In this document: positions 1-8,928 of the stretch, piece after piece
How the letters are laid out: each line of letters begins with the position of its first letter
Position numbering within the stretch: position 1 is the first letter of the stretch
Assembly: GCA_013215465.1 (NCBI GenBank)
Contig: JABSOW010000019.1
Span: forward strand, 1 to 64,000
Reading direction: 5' to 3'
DNA from: Colwellia sp.
Lineage (GTDB): Bacteria > Pseudomonadota > Gammaproteobacteria > Enterobacterales > Alteromonadaceae
Length of the DNA stretch: 64,000 nt
Notes under the pieces: generated by a model
Databases searched by the model: none
The model's input: the letters and a program-made list of their open reading frames with translations, nothing else
Told to the model about the DNA's origin: nothing
Position numbers and translations under genes: made by a program

Positions 1-136
1 TGAGATATTAAAATCCATTCAGCAAACTACAGACTTGTGATCAAGAGACAGACCTACGTCCTGTAGGCAAAAACACCTCGAAGATGACGGTTATAATTAA
101 ATGCTCTGTGTTATACGTTATCCCTAATGCTAACAG

Positions 137-169
137 AAAAAAGGTTAGCGCTTCGGGTTACACTAACCT
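137..169 (-). terminator. Rho-independent terminator of aroF-tyrA
   Basis: Read on the minus strand, AGGTTAG (163-169) pairs with CTAACCT (142-148), and a further wobble pair is possible. A run of six T follows (137-142). It lies about 20 bases past the tyrA stop and fits the end of the aroF-tyrA transcript. Bases 1-136 show no gene I can recognise. Confidence 0.75.
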
Positions 170-187
170 ACGCCATCAACACTAAGG

Positions 188-1321
188 CTAATGTTTTTTC
201 AACTCATTAGCCTTTAATAACATTGTTTTACTTTCTGCTAAAAAGTCATTGGCATAATCGCCAAACCAATGTGATACTTGCTTAAACATCTGTACAAAAG
301 CATCTTTATCACCCCTTTCTACATCTTCTAATAGCTCAAGAAAACGATAGGCGAAACGCTTCATCATGTTGATATTATCGGGATTAGCAAAGATAATATC
401 TGAATATAAAATAGGGTCTTGTGCAAATAACCTACCAACCATAATCAACTCTAACCGGTAAATAGGTGAACTCATATTAACCAAATTCTCAATATCAGCC
501 CCTTCTGCCATTAAATGGTAGCCGTAAGCAATGGTAGAAAAATGTCGCATGACTTGTACCATAGACATCGCCTGATCATGTTCATGAGCAGGTACTTGAT
601 AAATCTTAGCCCCCCACACTTGAAACTGCTTTAATAGCCATTGATATTGCGACTCTTCACGGCCATCACAAACAATAATTGTTTGTTTAATTAATCCAGT
701 TACATCGGGGCCAAACATCGGGTGTAAACCGACGACAGGCCCTGAATGCACTTTCATCATTTCATCTAAGGGAGACTCTTTTACACTAGTAAAGTCAGCT
801 AAAATACATTCATCCGGTAAGTTATTTAACTGATGAATAACCAATGAAGTTAAACGAATGGGTACGGCAACAATTACCAAACTGGCCTTTGCTAAGATAA
901 CATCACTATTAGGCCAATCATCTTGCTCTATAATCGCTACTTGATAATTTGAACGTTTAAATAAATCAACAAAAACGCCACCTAATTGCCCTTTACCACC
1001 AACAACCACAACTGTTTTACACTCAGGGTTAATGCATTGATAACCGCTAGCATCTTGACTGACATAAGAGTCGCGCATCAAACGGCGCAATACATCTTCA
1101 ATTAAATCACCGCTTAAACCAACCTCTTCGGCCTGTTTTCGACGTTTACTAATTAAAGCAGCTTCGCGCTCAGGCGCCAAAATAGGTACCCCTGCTACGC
1201 TTTTGAGCGCGCCAACTTTAGTTGTTACTGCTAATCGTTTAGCCAATAAGGCGACTAACTGGCTGTCAATGTCATCAATCTCATTACGTAAAATTTTAAG
1301 ATTGTCATCAAAATTACTCAT
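188..1321 (-). CDS. tyrA: Bifunctional chorismate mutase / prephenate dehydrogenase (T-protein)
   Basis: Cytosolic enzyme of tyrosine synthesis. It rearranges chorismate to prephenate and oxidises prephenate with NAD to 4-hydroxyphenylpyruvate. Residues 1 to about 90 look like an AroQ-type chorismate mutase (LRNEIDDIDSQLVALLAKR). From about residue 100 there is a Rossmann dehydrogenase domain with VVVVGGKGQLGG as the dinucleotide-binding loop, and GLHPMFGPD is a typical prephenate dehydrogenase motif. Length 377 aa matches the E. coli T-protein (about 373). AGAGAAA lies just upstream of the ATG. It follows aroF by 24 bp on the same strand, so the two are almost certainly one operon, as in E. 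coli, sharing the TyrR-box region in front of aroF. Confidence 0.96.
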   Translation of the reverse strand: MSNFDDNLKILRNEIDDIDSQLVALLAKRLAVTTKVGALKSVAGVPILAPEREAALISKRRKQAEEVGLSGDLIEDVLRRLMRDSYVSQDASGYQCINPECKTVVVVGGKGQLGGVFVDLFKRSNYQVAIIEQDDWPNSDVILAKASLVIVAVPIRLTSLVIHQLNNLPDECILADFTSVKESPLDEMMKVHSGPVVGLHPMFGPDVTGLIKQTIIVCDGREESQYQWLLKQFQVWGAKIYQVPAHEHDQAMSMVQVMRHFSTIAYGYHLMAEGADIENLVNMSSPIYRLELIMVGRLFAQDPILYSDIIFANPDNINMMKRFAYRFLELLEDVERGDKDAFVQMFKQVSHWFGDYANDFLAESKTMLLKANELKKH

Positions 1322-1345
1322 AGTTTCTCTTATAAAATAATATAC

Positions 1346-2428
1346 TTAGCTTATACGCTGCGGTAATGTATCACTAAGCATTGCCTCAGCTTCAATAAAT
1401 AACGCTTTGGTGCTGTCTAAATCAATACAGGCATCCGTTACCGAAACACCATATTCCATCTTATCGAACGCTAAATCACTACTTTGATTACCCGCTTTTA
1501 TATTGCTTTCTAGCATTATACCAATAATAGACTTATTGCCTTGACAAATTTGGTTAAAAACATTGGTCGCAACAAGTGGTTGACGACGATAGTCTTTATT
1601 TGAATTTCCATGACTACAATCTACCACAATACCAGGCTCTAACTTATGTTTAGCTAACACCTGCTCACATTCGTTAATGTTAACACTGTCATAGTTAGGT
1701 TGTTTACCGCCACGTAAAATAACATGACCATCAGGGTTACCGGAGGTTTTAATTAAAGACACTTGCCCTTGAAGGTTAATCCCCATAAAACGATGTGGTG
1801 ATGCCGCTGACTGCAAGGCATTAATCGCAACATCTAAACTACCATTGGTACCATTTTTAAAGCCTATCGGCATAGACAAGCCACTAGCCATTTCTCTGTG
1901 GGTTTGAGATTCGGTAGTACGTGCACCAATCGCCGACCAACTAAAGAGCTCAGCTAAATATTGTGGGCTAATCGGATCAAGTGCTTCAGTGGCAAGGGGT
2001 AAACCAAGCTCAGTTAAATAAATCAGTAATTCACGCGCTTTTCTCAAACCAGATTCAACATCAAACGAGCCATCCATATGGGGATCATTGATTAACCCTT
2101 TCCAACCAACCGTGGTGCGAGGCTTTTCAAAATACACACGCATAACAATATATAAAGAATCTTGATGTTTATCGTGGAGCTTTTTAAGTTCACGGGCATA
2201 TTCTTTCGCGGCATCAATATCATGTACAGAGCAAGGGCCACTGATAACTAATAAGCGCGGATCACGTTTATGAATAATATTAGCAATAATAGTACGGGCT
2301 GATTTAACAAACGCTCGACCTGGCTCTTTTAGTGGTAACTCATTTCTAAGTTGCTCTGGGGTGATTAGTACATGTTCTTCATTAACATGGATATCATTTA
2401 AAGTACTTTTATGGTTTATAGACGACAT
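1346..2428 (-). CDS. aroF: 3-deoxy-7-phosphoheptulonate (DAHP) synthase, AroF-like
   Basis: First step of the shikimate pathway: condenses phosphoenolpyruvate and erythrose 4-phosphate to DAHP in the cytosol. The 360-aa protein is a class I DAHP synthase along its whole length, with RLLVISGPCSVHD, RVYFEKPRTTVGWKG, GARTTESQTHREMASGLS and the metal-site region VDCSHGNSNKDYRRQP. Pairing with tyrA and overall similarity favour the tyrosine-sensitive AroF isoenzyme over AroG or AroH; feedback specificity cannot be proved from sequence. AGGAA sits 7 bases upstream of the ATG. Two TyrR boxes lie about 130-170 bp upstream of the start, matching the known tyrosine repression of aroF-tyrA in enterobacteria. 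It is divergent from pstS. Confidence 0.94.
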   Translation of the reverse strand: MSSINHKSTLNDIHVNEEHVLITPEQLRNELPLKEPGRAFVKSARTIIANIIHKRDPRLLVISGPCSVHDIDAAKEYARELKKLHDKHQDSLYIVMRVYFEKPRTTVGWKGLINDPHMDGSFDVESGLRKARELLIYLTELGLPLATEALDPISPQYLAELFSWSAIGARTTESQTHREMASGLSMPIGFKNGTNGSLDVAINALQSAASPHRFMGINLQGQVSLIKTSGNPDGHVILRGGKQPNYDSVNINECEQVLAKHKLEPGIVVDCSHGNSNKDYRRQPLVATNVFNQICQGNKSIIGIMLESNIKAGNQSSDLAFDKMEYGVSVTDACIDLDSTKALFIEAEAMLSDTLPQRIS

Positions 2429-2555
2429 GATTCATTCCTAAAAAAGCTAATTAATAAAAATGCGCAGGATAAAAAAAAGATTTGCAGAAAATATTGAAAA
2501 GTCCAAATTACAGTTTTAAAGGCCTGTAGATTGACATAAAATAAAAACACAATAT

Positions 2556-2573
2556 CGTAAAGATTTAGTTACG
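2556..2573 (-). promoter_or_regulatory. TyrR box (weak) upstream of aroF
   Basis: The 18-mer CGTAAAGATTTAGTTACG keeps the G-N14-C spacing of the TyrR consensus TGTAAA-N6-TTTACA and matches 9 of 12 defined positions. Its centre is 23 bp from the next box, the usual spacing of a weak/strong TyrR box pair. tyrR itself lies in this window. Confidence 0.55.
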
Positions 2574-2578
2574 CGATT

Positions 2579-2596
2579 TGTAAGGTTATTTTTACA
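2579..2596 (-). promoter_or_regulatory. TyrR box (strong) upstream of aroF
   Basis: TGTAAGGTTATTTTTACA matches 11 of the 12 defined positions of the TyrR consensus TGTAAA-N6-TTTACA. It lies about 150-170 bp upstream of the aroF start, next to a weaker box. The likely role is tyrosine-dependent repression of aroF-tyrA; the promoter hexamers themselves are not clear. Confidence 0.75.
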
Positions 2597-2742
2597 CATA
2601 AATTTAATGGAGTACAGTACCTTTTGTAAAAAATAAAAGAGACTGCTGGTATTATACTCACTTTAATAAAAGTTCACCGCTCATTAACGTTGGCACTTCA
2701 ACGATACTACTAGCAACCCCTTTCCTACGATAAAAATTTCAT

Positions 2743-2808
2743 TGTCACACAAGTGTCACACAAGTGTCACACAAGTGTCACAAATCGTTCACCTAACTGT
2801 CATATAAA
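2743..2808 (+). promoter_or_regulatory. Extended PhoB (Pho box) array of pstS
   Basis: Six consecutive 11-bp units start at 2743, 2754, 2765, 2776, 2787 and 2798. The first three are identical (TGTCACACAAG); then come TGTCACAAATC, a degenerate GTTCACCTAAC and TGTCATATAAA. PhoB subunits bind 11-bp direct repeats with a TGTCA core, and a standard Pho box has two. A possible -10 (TACACT, 2814-2819) follows at the distance usual for PhoB-activated promoters. The array sits about 80 bp before pstS and should drive the pst operon under phosphate limitation. The rest of 2429-2890 holds the TyrR boxes and no gene. Confidence 0.9.
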
Positions 2809-2890
2809 ATTTCTACACTGCACATAGTTAAAAAATGAGCTAACACCTAGACACAATATTCAGTCTGAAAAATTATAAATTCAATTAAAA

Positions 2891-3982
2891 ATGAGAAATC
2901 ATATGAACACTTTTACTAATAAAATGAATATGAAGAAAACAATCATCAGCCTATCGCTAGTAACAGTTGCATTAGCGAGCAGTTTTGCCAATGCTCAAGG
3001 GAGCAATCGAGATACTATTACCGCAGTTGGCTCATCAACTGTTTATCCGTTCTCAACAGTCGTTGCCGAACGTTTTGGCAAAAACACTGACTTTAAAACC
3101 CCTAAAATTGAATCTACTGGTACTGGTGGTGGCATGAAGTTGTTTTGTGCCAGTAACGCCATTAACACCCCTGATCTTTCTAATGCATCACGTCGAATGA
3201 AAAAAAGTGAATTTGATATGTGTGTTAAAAATGGTGTAACCAGTATTACTGAAGTACTCGTTGGCTATGACGGTATTGTGGTTGCGAATTCAAATACTAG
3301 CAAGCAAATGAATATTACTCGTAAAGAGCTGTTCTTAGCGCTGGCCAAAGACGTACCTGCACAAGATGGCAGTAAAACCTTAGTCGCTAATCCATATAAA
3401 TTATGGAGTGATATTAACCCGGCATTACCTGCCAATAAAATTGAAGTATTAGGCCCACCGCCTACCTCAGGAACCCGTGATGCGTTTGCCGAATTAGTAT
3501 TGGAAGGTGGCTGTAAAAAATTCTCGTGGATTAAAGCGATAAAAAAACAAAACAAAGCTAAATACAAGGAAATTTGCCACAGCGTACGTGAAGATCACGC
3601 TTATATCGAAGCAGGTGAAAACGATAACCTAATTGTACAAAAATTGTCGGCAAATCCTAAAGCTTTTGGTATTTTCGGCTTTAGCTTTTTAGACCAAAAC
3701 AGCGACAAATTACAAGGTTCAATCATTGATGGTAAAGCGCCTACTTTTGACGCAATTGCTGACGGCTCTTACCCTGTTTCACGCCCATTATACTTTTATG
3801 TGAAAAACGCACACGTAAACAAAGTTCCTGGTATTTTAGAATTTTTAAAAGAATTCACCAGTGAAGCTGCTATGGGTGAAGAAGGGTATTTAACCGATAA
3901 AGGTTTGATCCCATTAGGCACAGAGAAGCTAGCAAAAGTTCGCCAAGATGTATTATCTCTTTCGCCATTAGTGTTGAACTAA
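2891..3982 (+). CDS. pstS: Phosphate ABC transporter, periplasmic phosphate-binding protein
   Basis: Captures inorganic phosphate in the periplasm and delivers it to PstCA. After a basic start there is a hydrophobic signal peptide (IISLSLVTVALASSF) ending in ANA-Q, a good signal peptidase I site. The mature protein begins TITAVGSSTVYPFST, a PstS hallmark, and has STGTGGGMKLFC and PPPTSGTRDAFAEL, the phosphate-binding loops of this family. Length 363 aa fits the long marine gammaproteobacterial PstS group. The start is uncertain: ATGs at 2891, 2903 and 2930 are in frame, and 2903 has a GAGAA stretch just upstream. It is the first gene of pstSCAB-phoU, behind a six-unit PhoB array and separated from pstC by a hairpin. 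Confidence 0.95.
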   Translation: MRNHMNTFTNKMNMKKTIISLSLVTVALASSFANAQGSNRDTITAVGSSTVYPFSTVVAERFGKNTDFKTPKIESTGTGGGMKLFCASNAINTPDLSNASRRMKKSEFDMCVKNGVTSITEVLVGYDGIVVANSNTSKQMNITRKELFLALAKDVPAQDGSKTLVANPYKLWSDINPALPANKIEVLGPPPTSGTRDAFAELVLEGGCKKFSWIKAIKKQNKAKYKEICHSVREDHAYIEAGENDNLIVQKLSANPKAFGIFGFSFLDQNSDKLQGSIIDGKAPTFDAIADGSYPVSRPLYFYVKNAHVNKVPGILEFLKEFTSEAAMGEEGYLTDKGLIPLGTEKLAKVRQDVLSLSPLVLN

Positions 3983-4002
3983 TAACAACAGTTTAAATTA
4001 GT

Positions 4003-4037
4003 ACCCAACTTTTGTTAACAAGGGTTGGGGTTCTTTT
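4003..4037 (+). terminator. Hairpin with U-tract between pstS and pstC (attenuator)
   Basis: CCCAAC (4004-4009) pairs with GTTGGG (4024-4029), with a self-complementary TTGTTAACAA in the loop, followed by a T-rich stretch (4031-4037). It probably ends most pstS transcripts and lets some reach pstC, keeping the binding protein in excess. Confidence 0.65.
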
Positions 4038-4073
4038 CAAACATTAGTTTTTCTATAAATTAGTTTTAAAAAT

Positions 4074-5492
4074 ATGAATTCATCTTTATTATTTTTTGTT
4101 TTACTTGGCCTAACACTGTTTAGTTATTGGTTTGGTGTGCAACGTTCATTGAAAGTAGCAGGTGGCGCTGAGCATAAAAAAGAACTTACCAGCCTACCGC
4201 AACAGTTTGGTTTATTAACCGCCATGGTTTGTGGTTTACCTGCCTTGATTACTTTATTGATTTTTAATAGCGCTGAACAAATCATTGTTGAGCAGTTACT
4301 TATTTCGACACTGCCAGCAAATATTCAATCATTATCGTCTGTAGATATTGGCTTATACTTAAATAACATTCATGCAATGGCTAGCTCAGAATCAGCCACT
4401 AACCTGTTACAAGGCTCAGGCATAAGTAGTGATAACTATGTACAAACTCAATACCAAGCAGCATTTACCTTACAAGAGCTAAATCAACAAGCATCTTGGC
4501 TAAAAACCGCCTTAGTATTAATCATTGCTTGTGTCAGTGTTACTGTTTTAGTCAGAAAATTTAGCCTTACTTATCAAGCAAGGCAAAAGTCAGAAAGTAT
4601 TATCCTCGCCTTATTAGTGGCGTCATCTGCCGTTGCTATTCTAACAACCATTGGCATTATTATTTCAGTGTTGTTTGAGTCCATTCACTTTTTTAAAAGT
4701 GTTTCTCCGGTAGAATTTATGTTCGGTACCCAATGGAGTCCACAAACAGCAATGCGCGTCGACCAAGTTGGCGGCTCTGGCTCTTTTGGTGCTATTCCTT
4801 TATTTGCTGGCACCATGTTAATTACCTTCATTGCCATGCTGCTAGCAGTGCCTGTTGGGTTAATGATTGCTATTTACTTATCACAATACGCTTCAGCAAA
4901 ACTACGTGCTTTTGCTAAACCTATGCTAGAAATATTAGCGGGTATTCCCACGGTTGTTTATGGCTTTTTCGCCGCCTTAACGGTAGCGCCCGTCATTCGT
5001 AATTTTGGTGAATCATTAGGCTTAAGTGTCGCTTCTGAAAGTGCCTTAGCGGCAGGTTTAGTGATGGGCACTATGATCATTCCCTTTGTCTCATCATTAT
5101 CAGAAGATGCCATCAGCGCAGTGCCTAACTCATTAAAAGAAGCTTCTTTTGGTATGGGAGCAACAAAAAGTGAAACGGTATTAAAAGTCTTATTACCGGC
5201 AGCATTACCTGGCATTGTTGGCGCTATTTTATTAGCCGTCTCTCGTGCTATAGGTGAAACCATGATAGTGGTAATGGCCGCAGGCATGGCCGCTAATTTA
5301 ACGGCCAATCCACTAGATTCAGTAACAACAGTAACCGTACAAATAGTTACCCTACTAACCGGCGATCAAGAATTCGATAGTCCAAAAACCTTAGCGGCTT
5401 TTGCCTTAGGTTTAATGTTATTTATCACCACTCTCGGGCTGAATGTTTTAGCACTGAAAGTCGTTAGAAAATATCGAGAGCAATATGACTAA
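4074..5492 (+). CDS. pstC: Phosphate ABC transporter permease PstC (long form)
   Basis: Inner-membrane permease that forms the phosphate channel with PstA. The first 200 residues hold two or three membrane segments and a polar, probably periplasmic, region absent from E. coli PstC (319 aa against 472 here). The conserved permease core is in the C-terminal half: GSFGAIPLFAGTMLITFIAM, AGIPTVVYGFFAALTVAP and the EAA loop SLKEASFGMGATKSETVLKV. Its end overlaps the start of pstA by 8 bases, so the two are translationally coupled. Long PstC forms like this are known in Vibrio and Shewanella relatives; the role of the extension is unknown. Confidence 0.93.
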   Translation: MNSSLLFFVLLGLTLFSYWFGVQRSLKVAGGAEHKKELTSLPQQFGLLTAMVCGLPALITLLIFNSAEQIIVEQLLISTLPANIQSLSSVDIGLYLNNIHAMASSESATNLLQGSGISSDNYVQTQYQAAFTLQELNQQASWLKTALVLIIACVSVTVLVRKFSLTYQARQKSESIILALLVASSAVAILTTIGIIISVLFESIHFFKSVSPVEFMFGTQWSPQTAMRVDQVGGSGSFGAIPLFAGTMLITFIAMLLAVPVGLMIAIYLSQYASAKLRAFAKPMLEILAGIPTVVYGFFAALTVAPVIRNFGESLGLSVASESALAAGLVMGTMIIPFVSSLSEDAISAVPNSLKEASFGMGATKSETVLKVLLPAALPGIVGAILLAVSRAIGETMIVVMAAGMAANLTANPLDSVTTVTVQIVTLLTGDQEFDSPKTLAAFALGLMLFITTLGLNVLALKVVRKYREQYD

Positions 5493-6816
5493 AATAAGTA
5501 AAAACTCAACTGTAGATAGTACTAACACTAATAGTGCTCTTTCTACCACAGAAAAGGTCTCACTCAGCCTTAAAAAGCGTCACCGCAAAGAAAAGCGCTT
5601 CAAACGTATTGGGCTTTTTTCAGTACTGTTTGGCTTTCTACTTGTGGTTACCTTAATTGGCGACATTACCTCAAAAGCACTACCCGCTTTCCACCAACAT
5701 TGGGTTAAGCTTGAGGTAAACTATCAGGCATCATGGCTTAATATTGATGAAAGTACCGCACAAAGCCTTAGTGCTAAACAAATGAAAACAGCAAACTATC
5801 GCAATGTCCTGAAAAAATCACTGTATCAAATGTTTCCAGAGGTTAGTGGCCGTAAAGATAAACGGCAGTTAGCTAAGTTATTCAGTAGTAATGCTGAATT
5901 TACCCTGAAAGATAATTTAATTGCTGCCCCGCTATTGTTTGATAAACAAACACAGATATGGGTGAGACTGGATGATGACGTCGACAGTTACCTTAAAGAA
6001 GAGTTTCCGCTAGGTGAAGCTGGGCTGAGAATTAGCCAAAAACAAGCACAGTGGGTGGCACAACTTATCGCAAGTGAGCGTATTGAAAGTAGATTTAACT
6101 TTAGCTTTTTTACTGCCAGTGATTCTCGAGAGCCAGAACTTGCCGGTATTAAAGGGGCGTTAATGGGCACTATACTAACCATGTTTGTCACCCTGTTACT
6201 ATCATTCCCGTTGGGCGTTGCTGGTGCACTCTATTTAGAAGAGTTTGCTCCAAAAAATCGCTTTACCGATTTCATTGAAATAAACATCAATAATTTGGCC
6301 GCAGTACCATCAATTGTTTTTGGTCTATTGGGCTTAGCCGTGATAATCAATTTATTTGGCTTGCCCCGCTCTGCCCCTTTGGTTGGCGGCATAGTACTGA
6401 CCTTAATGACTTTACCAACCATTATAATTGCCAGTCGTGCGGCGATAAAAGCAGTTCCCCCTTCAATTAGAGAAGCGGCGCTAGGGCTAGGTGCTTCGAA
6501 AATGCAAGTGACCTTCTCCCATGTGTTGCCACAAGCAATGCCCGGCATCATCACCGGCGCGATTATTGGTGTCGCACAAGCCTTAGGTGAAACAGCGCCA
6601 TTATTAATGATAGGGATGGTGGCTTTTATTGTTGATGTACCCACCAGTATTGTCGATTCGGCCACGGTATTACCGGTACAAATATTTTTATGGGCAGATA
6701 GCCCAGAAAGAGCTTTTTTAGCAAAAACTTCCGCAGCCATCTTAGTGCTTTTATCACTATTAATGGTAATAAACCTTAGCGCCACCATGCTGCGCAGTAA
6801 ATTTGAAAAGAAATAG
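5485..6816 (+). CDS. pstA: Phosphate ABC transporter permease PstA (long form)
   Basis: Second half of the phosphate channel. A basic cytoplasmic start is followed by one membrane segment (FSVLFGFLLVVTLIGDI). A polar region of about 150 residues comes next, then the conserved permease domain from about residue 210 (AGIKGALMGTILTMFVTLLL, NNLAAVPSIVFGLLGLAVI). The EAA loop is SIREAALGLGASKMQVTFSH. At 443 aa it is about 150 residues longer than E. coli PstA (296 aa), and the extra part is the probable periplasmic loop. It overlaps pstC by 8 bases and is followed by pstB after 9 bases. Confidence 0.93.
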   Translation: MTKISKNSTVDSTNTNSALSTTEKVSLSLKKRHRKEKRFKRIGLFSVLFGFLLVVTLIGDITSKALPAFHQHWVKLEVNYQASWLNIDESTAQSLSAKQMKTANYRNVLKKSLYQMFPEVSGRKDKRQLAKLFSSNAEFTLKDNLIAAPLLFDKQTQIWVRLDDDVDSYLKEEFPLGEAGLRISQKQAQWVAQLIASERIESRFNFSFFTASDSREPELAGIKGALMGTILTMFVTLLLSFPLGVAGALYLEEFAPKNRFTDFIEININNLAAVPSIVFGLLGLAVIINLFGLPRSAPLVGGIVLTLMTLPTIIIASRAAIKAVPPSIREAALGLGASKMQVTFSHVLPQAMPGIITGAIIGVAQALGETAPLLMIGMVAFIVDVPTSIVDSATVLPVQIFLWADSPERAFLAKTSAAILVLLSLLMVINLSATMLRSKFEKK

Positions 6817-6825
6817 GAAAATAGT

Positions 6826-7686
6826 ATGAACGCTATAACTTCAGCCAAGCAAGAACAAGTAAATGTAACAACTAAAGCTAGCTTGTCGCAAATTGAGCTA
6901 ACAGAAACCGTTGGCAATATTTATGCTGATGACGCCAAAATGTCGATTAGAAATGCCAATGTTTATTATGGTGACAAACAAGCCATTGATAATATCAGTC
7001 TAGATTTAGCAAAAAATCAAGTAACCGCACTTATTGGCCCATCAGGTTGTGGTAAATCGACTTTTTTACGGTGTTTAAATCGTATGAACGATACCATAGA
7101 TATTTGTAAAATTACCGGACAGTTCACCCTCGATGATGAAGACATTTATGCTAAAAGTTTAGATCCTGTGCTACTGCGGGCACGTGTTGGTATGGTATTT
7201 CAAAAACCTAACCCTTTTCCTAAATCAATTTACGAAAATGTTGCCTACGGTGCACGCATTCACGGCTTAATTAATAACAAAGCCGAGTTGGATGAAATTG
7301 TTGAAACAAGCTTGCAAAAAGCCGGCTTATTTAACGAAGTAAAAGACCGGCTTAATGATCCAGGTACCGGTTTATCTGGCGGCCAACAACAACGTTTGTG
7401 TATTGCCAGAACCATCGCGGTAAGCCCTGAGGTTATTCTTATGGATGAGCCAGCTTCAGCACTTGACCCTATTGCTACCGCCATTATTGAAGAGCTAATT
7501 GATGAATTAAAGGAAAAATATACTATCGCTATAGTCACTCATTCAATGCAGCAAGCGGCACGTGTTTCACAGCACACCGCTTATTTTCACATGGGCAAGT
7601 TAGTTGAAATGGGTAAAACTGAAGATATTTTCACTCGTCCAAGCCACAAATTAACTGAAAATTATATCACTGGCCGCTTCGGCTAG
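6826..7686 (+). CDS. pstB: Phosphate ABC transporter ATP-binding protein
   Basis: Cytoplasmic ATPase that powers phosphate import by PstCA. Walker A is GPSGCGKST (about residue 69). The Q-loop region is [18 protein letters not shown], typical for PstB, the signature is LSGGQQQR, Walker B is [13 protein letters not shown], and the switch histidine is in IVTHSMQQA. Length 286 aa is about 30 residues longer than E. coli PstB because of a polar N-terminal extension of unknown function. AGGA lies before the ATG. It is separated from pstA by 9 bases and from phoU by only a Shine-Dalgarno spacer. Confidence 0.97.
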   Translation: MNAITSAKQEQVNVTTKASLSQIELTETVGNIYADDAKMSIRNANVYYGDKQAIDNISLDLAKNQVTALIGPSGCGKSTFLRCLNRMNDTIDICKITGQFTLDDEDIYAKSLDPVLLRARVGMVFQKPNPFPKSIYENVAYGARIHGLINNKAELDEIVETSLQKAGLFNEVKDRLNDPGTGLSGGQQQRLCIARTIAVSPEVILMDEPASALDPIATAIIEELIDELKEKYTIAIVTHSMQQAARVSQHTAYFHMGKLVEMGKTEDIFTRPSHKLTENYITGRFG

Positions 7687-7698
7687 GTGGAGCAAATA

Positions 7699-8463
7699 AT
7701 GACAACACCAAAAGAAACCAACACACCATCTGGCTTCACCTCTAAATTACATTTAGACAAACACATTTCACGCCGTTTTAATGAAGAACTAGAACAGGTT
7801 AGAAATTTAGTGATGAACATGGGGGCTTTAGTTGAACAACAAGTTAACGACGGCCTAAGAGCCGTATTAAATGCCGATGAGAAACTAGCGGCAAAAGTGA
7901 TAGAGCGGGATCGTGAAGTCAATACCATGGAATTAGAAATAGACGAGTATTGCACCCAAATTTTAGCCCGTCGACAACCTGCCGCCAGTGATTTACGGTT
8001 AATTGTTAGCGTAATTAAAAGTATTACTGATCTTGAGCGTATGGGTGATGAGGCAGTAAAATTTGGTAAAAATGCAATTAAACTTGCCAAAGGTAGCTTT
8101 GCCGAAGAAGAAGGTGCTAGACCCTTAATAGAGTTAAAGCATTTAGGTAATCATGTCAGTAGCACGTTAAATCGGGCGTTGACCGCCTATGCACAAATGG
8201 ATGTCGCTGAAGCCTTAGAAATCATTAAAGACGACAGTATTATTGATGAAGAATTCGATAATATTTCACGTTTACTTGTTACCAAAATGATGGAAAATCC
8301 CCGTGAGATTAAAAATGCCTTGCGAGTAACTTGGTGTGCTCGAGCGCTTGAGCGTATTGGCGATCACACCACTAACTTATGCGAATATATTGTCTACTTA
8401 GTTGAAGGCAAAGATGTTCGCCATTCATCTATTGAACAAATTAAAGCCAGCATTTCAAAATAA
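7699..8463 (+). CDS. phoU: Phosphate signalling regulator PhoU
   Basis: Links PstSCAB transport to the PhoR/PhoB system and holds the Pho regulon off when phosphate is plentiful. The 254-aa protein is an all-helical tandem PhoU repeat. Each half carries the metal-binding E/D-rich helix: SITDLERMGDEAVKFGKNA near residue 110 and ARALERIGDHTTNLCEYIV near residue 225. A GTG at 7687 could extend the frame by four codons, but that GTG is part of AGGTGGAG, which serves as the ribosome-binding site for the ATG at 7699. It is the last pst gene; no phoB or phoR is in the window. Confidence 0.95.
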   Translation: MTTPKETNTPSGFTSKLHLDKHISRRFNEELEQVRNLVMNMGALVEQQVNDGLRAVLNADEKLAAKVIERDREVNTMELEIDEYCTQILARRQPAASDLRLIVSVIKSITDLERMGDEAVKFGKNAIKLAKGSFAEEEGARPLIELKHLGNHVSSTLNRALTAYAQMDVAEALEIIKDDSIIDEEFDNISRLLVTKMMENPREIKNALRVTWCARALERIGDHTTNLCEYIVYLVEGKDVRHSSIEQIKASISK

Positions 8464-8474
8464 AAACTGAGTGC

Positions 8475-8512
8475 TGTTGAAATGATTGCTCTACTGAGCA
8501 ATCATTTCAACA
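8475..8512 (+). terminator. Perfect 17-bp hairpin after phoU
   Basis: A perfect inverted repeat with arms 8475-8491 and 8496-8512 and a TACT loop begins 11 bases after the phoU stop. No U-tract follows, so it is either a transcript-end stabiliser or part of a terminator that does not follow the usual rule. Confidence 0.5.
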
Positions 8513-8928
8513 TACACTTGGTGTTGCTAATCAGCATTGAGTGTAAAATGCTTAAAATGTAGTAACAAGCTTAAAATGTGTTGCTTAAACTTGATCTTAC
8601 GTTTTTAAATATCAGAGCTTAACTAAATCTGACAGGCAGAAATAAGCTCATTATAGTCTGTAGGGTTTCATTTCATAACGCTAACTTCTGCCAATTGAAG
8701 ACCAAAGGTTTTAGTACCATACCGACAGCTTTAGGATAGTAAGCGGACATAAATTAAGAGACGAATCAATATATCTAGCAGTCACAATGGAGCCTTTTGC
8801 GGACATTAAGCCTTTGCAAATTAATGAGCATATTTAGGCTTTTTGTGGAGCTGGTTTAAGCTCATTGTCTTTTATACGACTTCCACTGACACTCAAGTTT
8901 AGTTTAGCATCTTTGATTTTAAATACTG
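8513..8928. other. Intergenic, no gene recognised
   Basis: About 415 bases between the phoU hairpin and the coiled-coil gene. No long open frame, RNA gene or clear terminator is visible. It marks the start of the accessory stretch that runs to about 12.9 kb. Confidence 0.5.

Noticed and set aside
184-214. Inverted repeat AAGGCTAATG / CATTAGCCTT across the tyrA stop as the terminator
   Set aside because: No U-tract follows on the minus strand; the hairpin at 137-169 with six T fits better.
2743-2808. CRISPR-like array at pstS
   Set aside because: The units are 11 bp without spacers, and the phase and core match PhoB sites.
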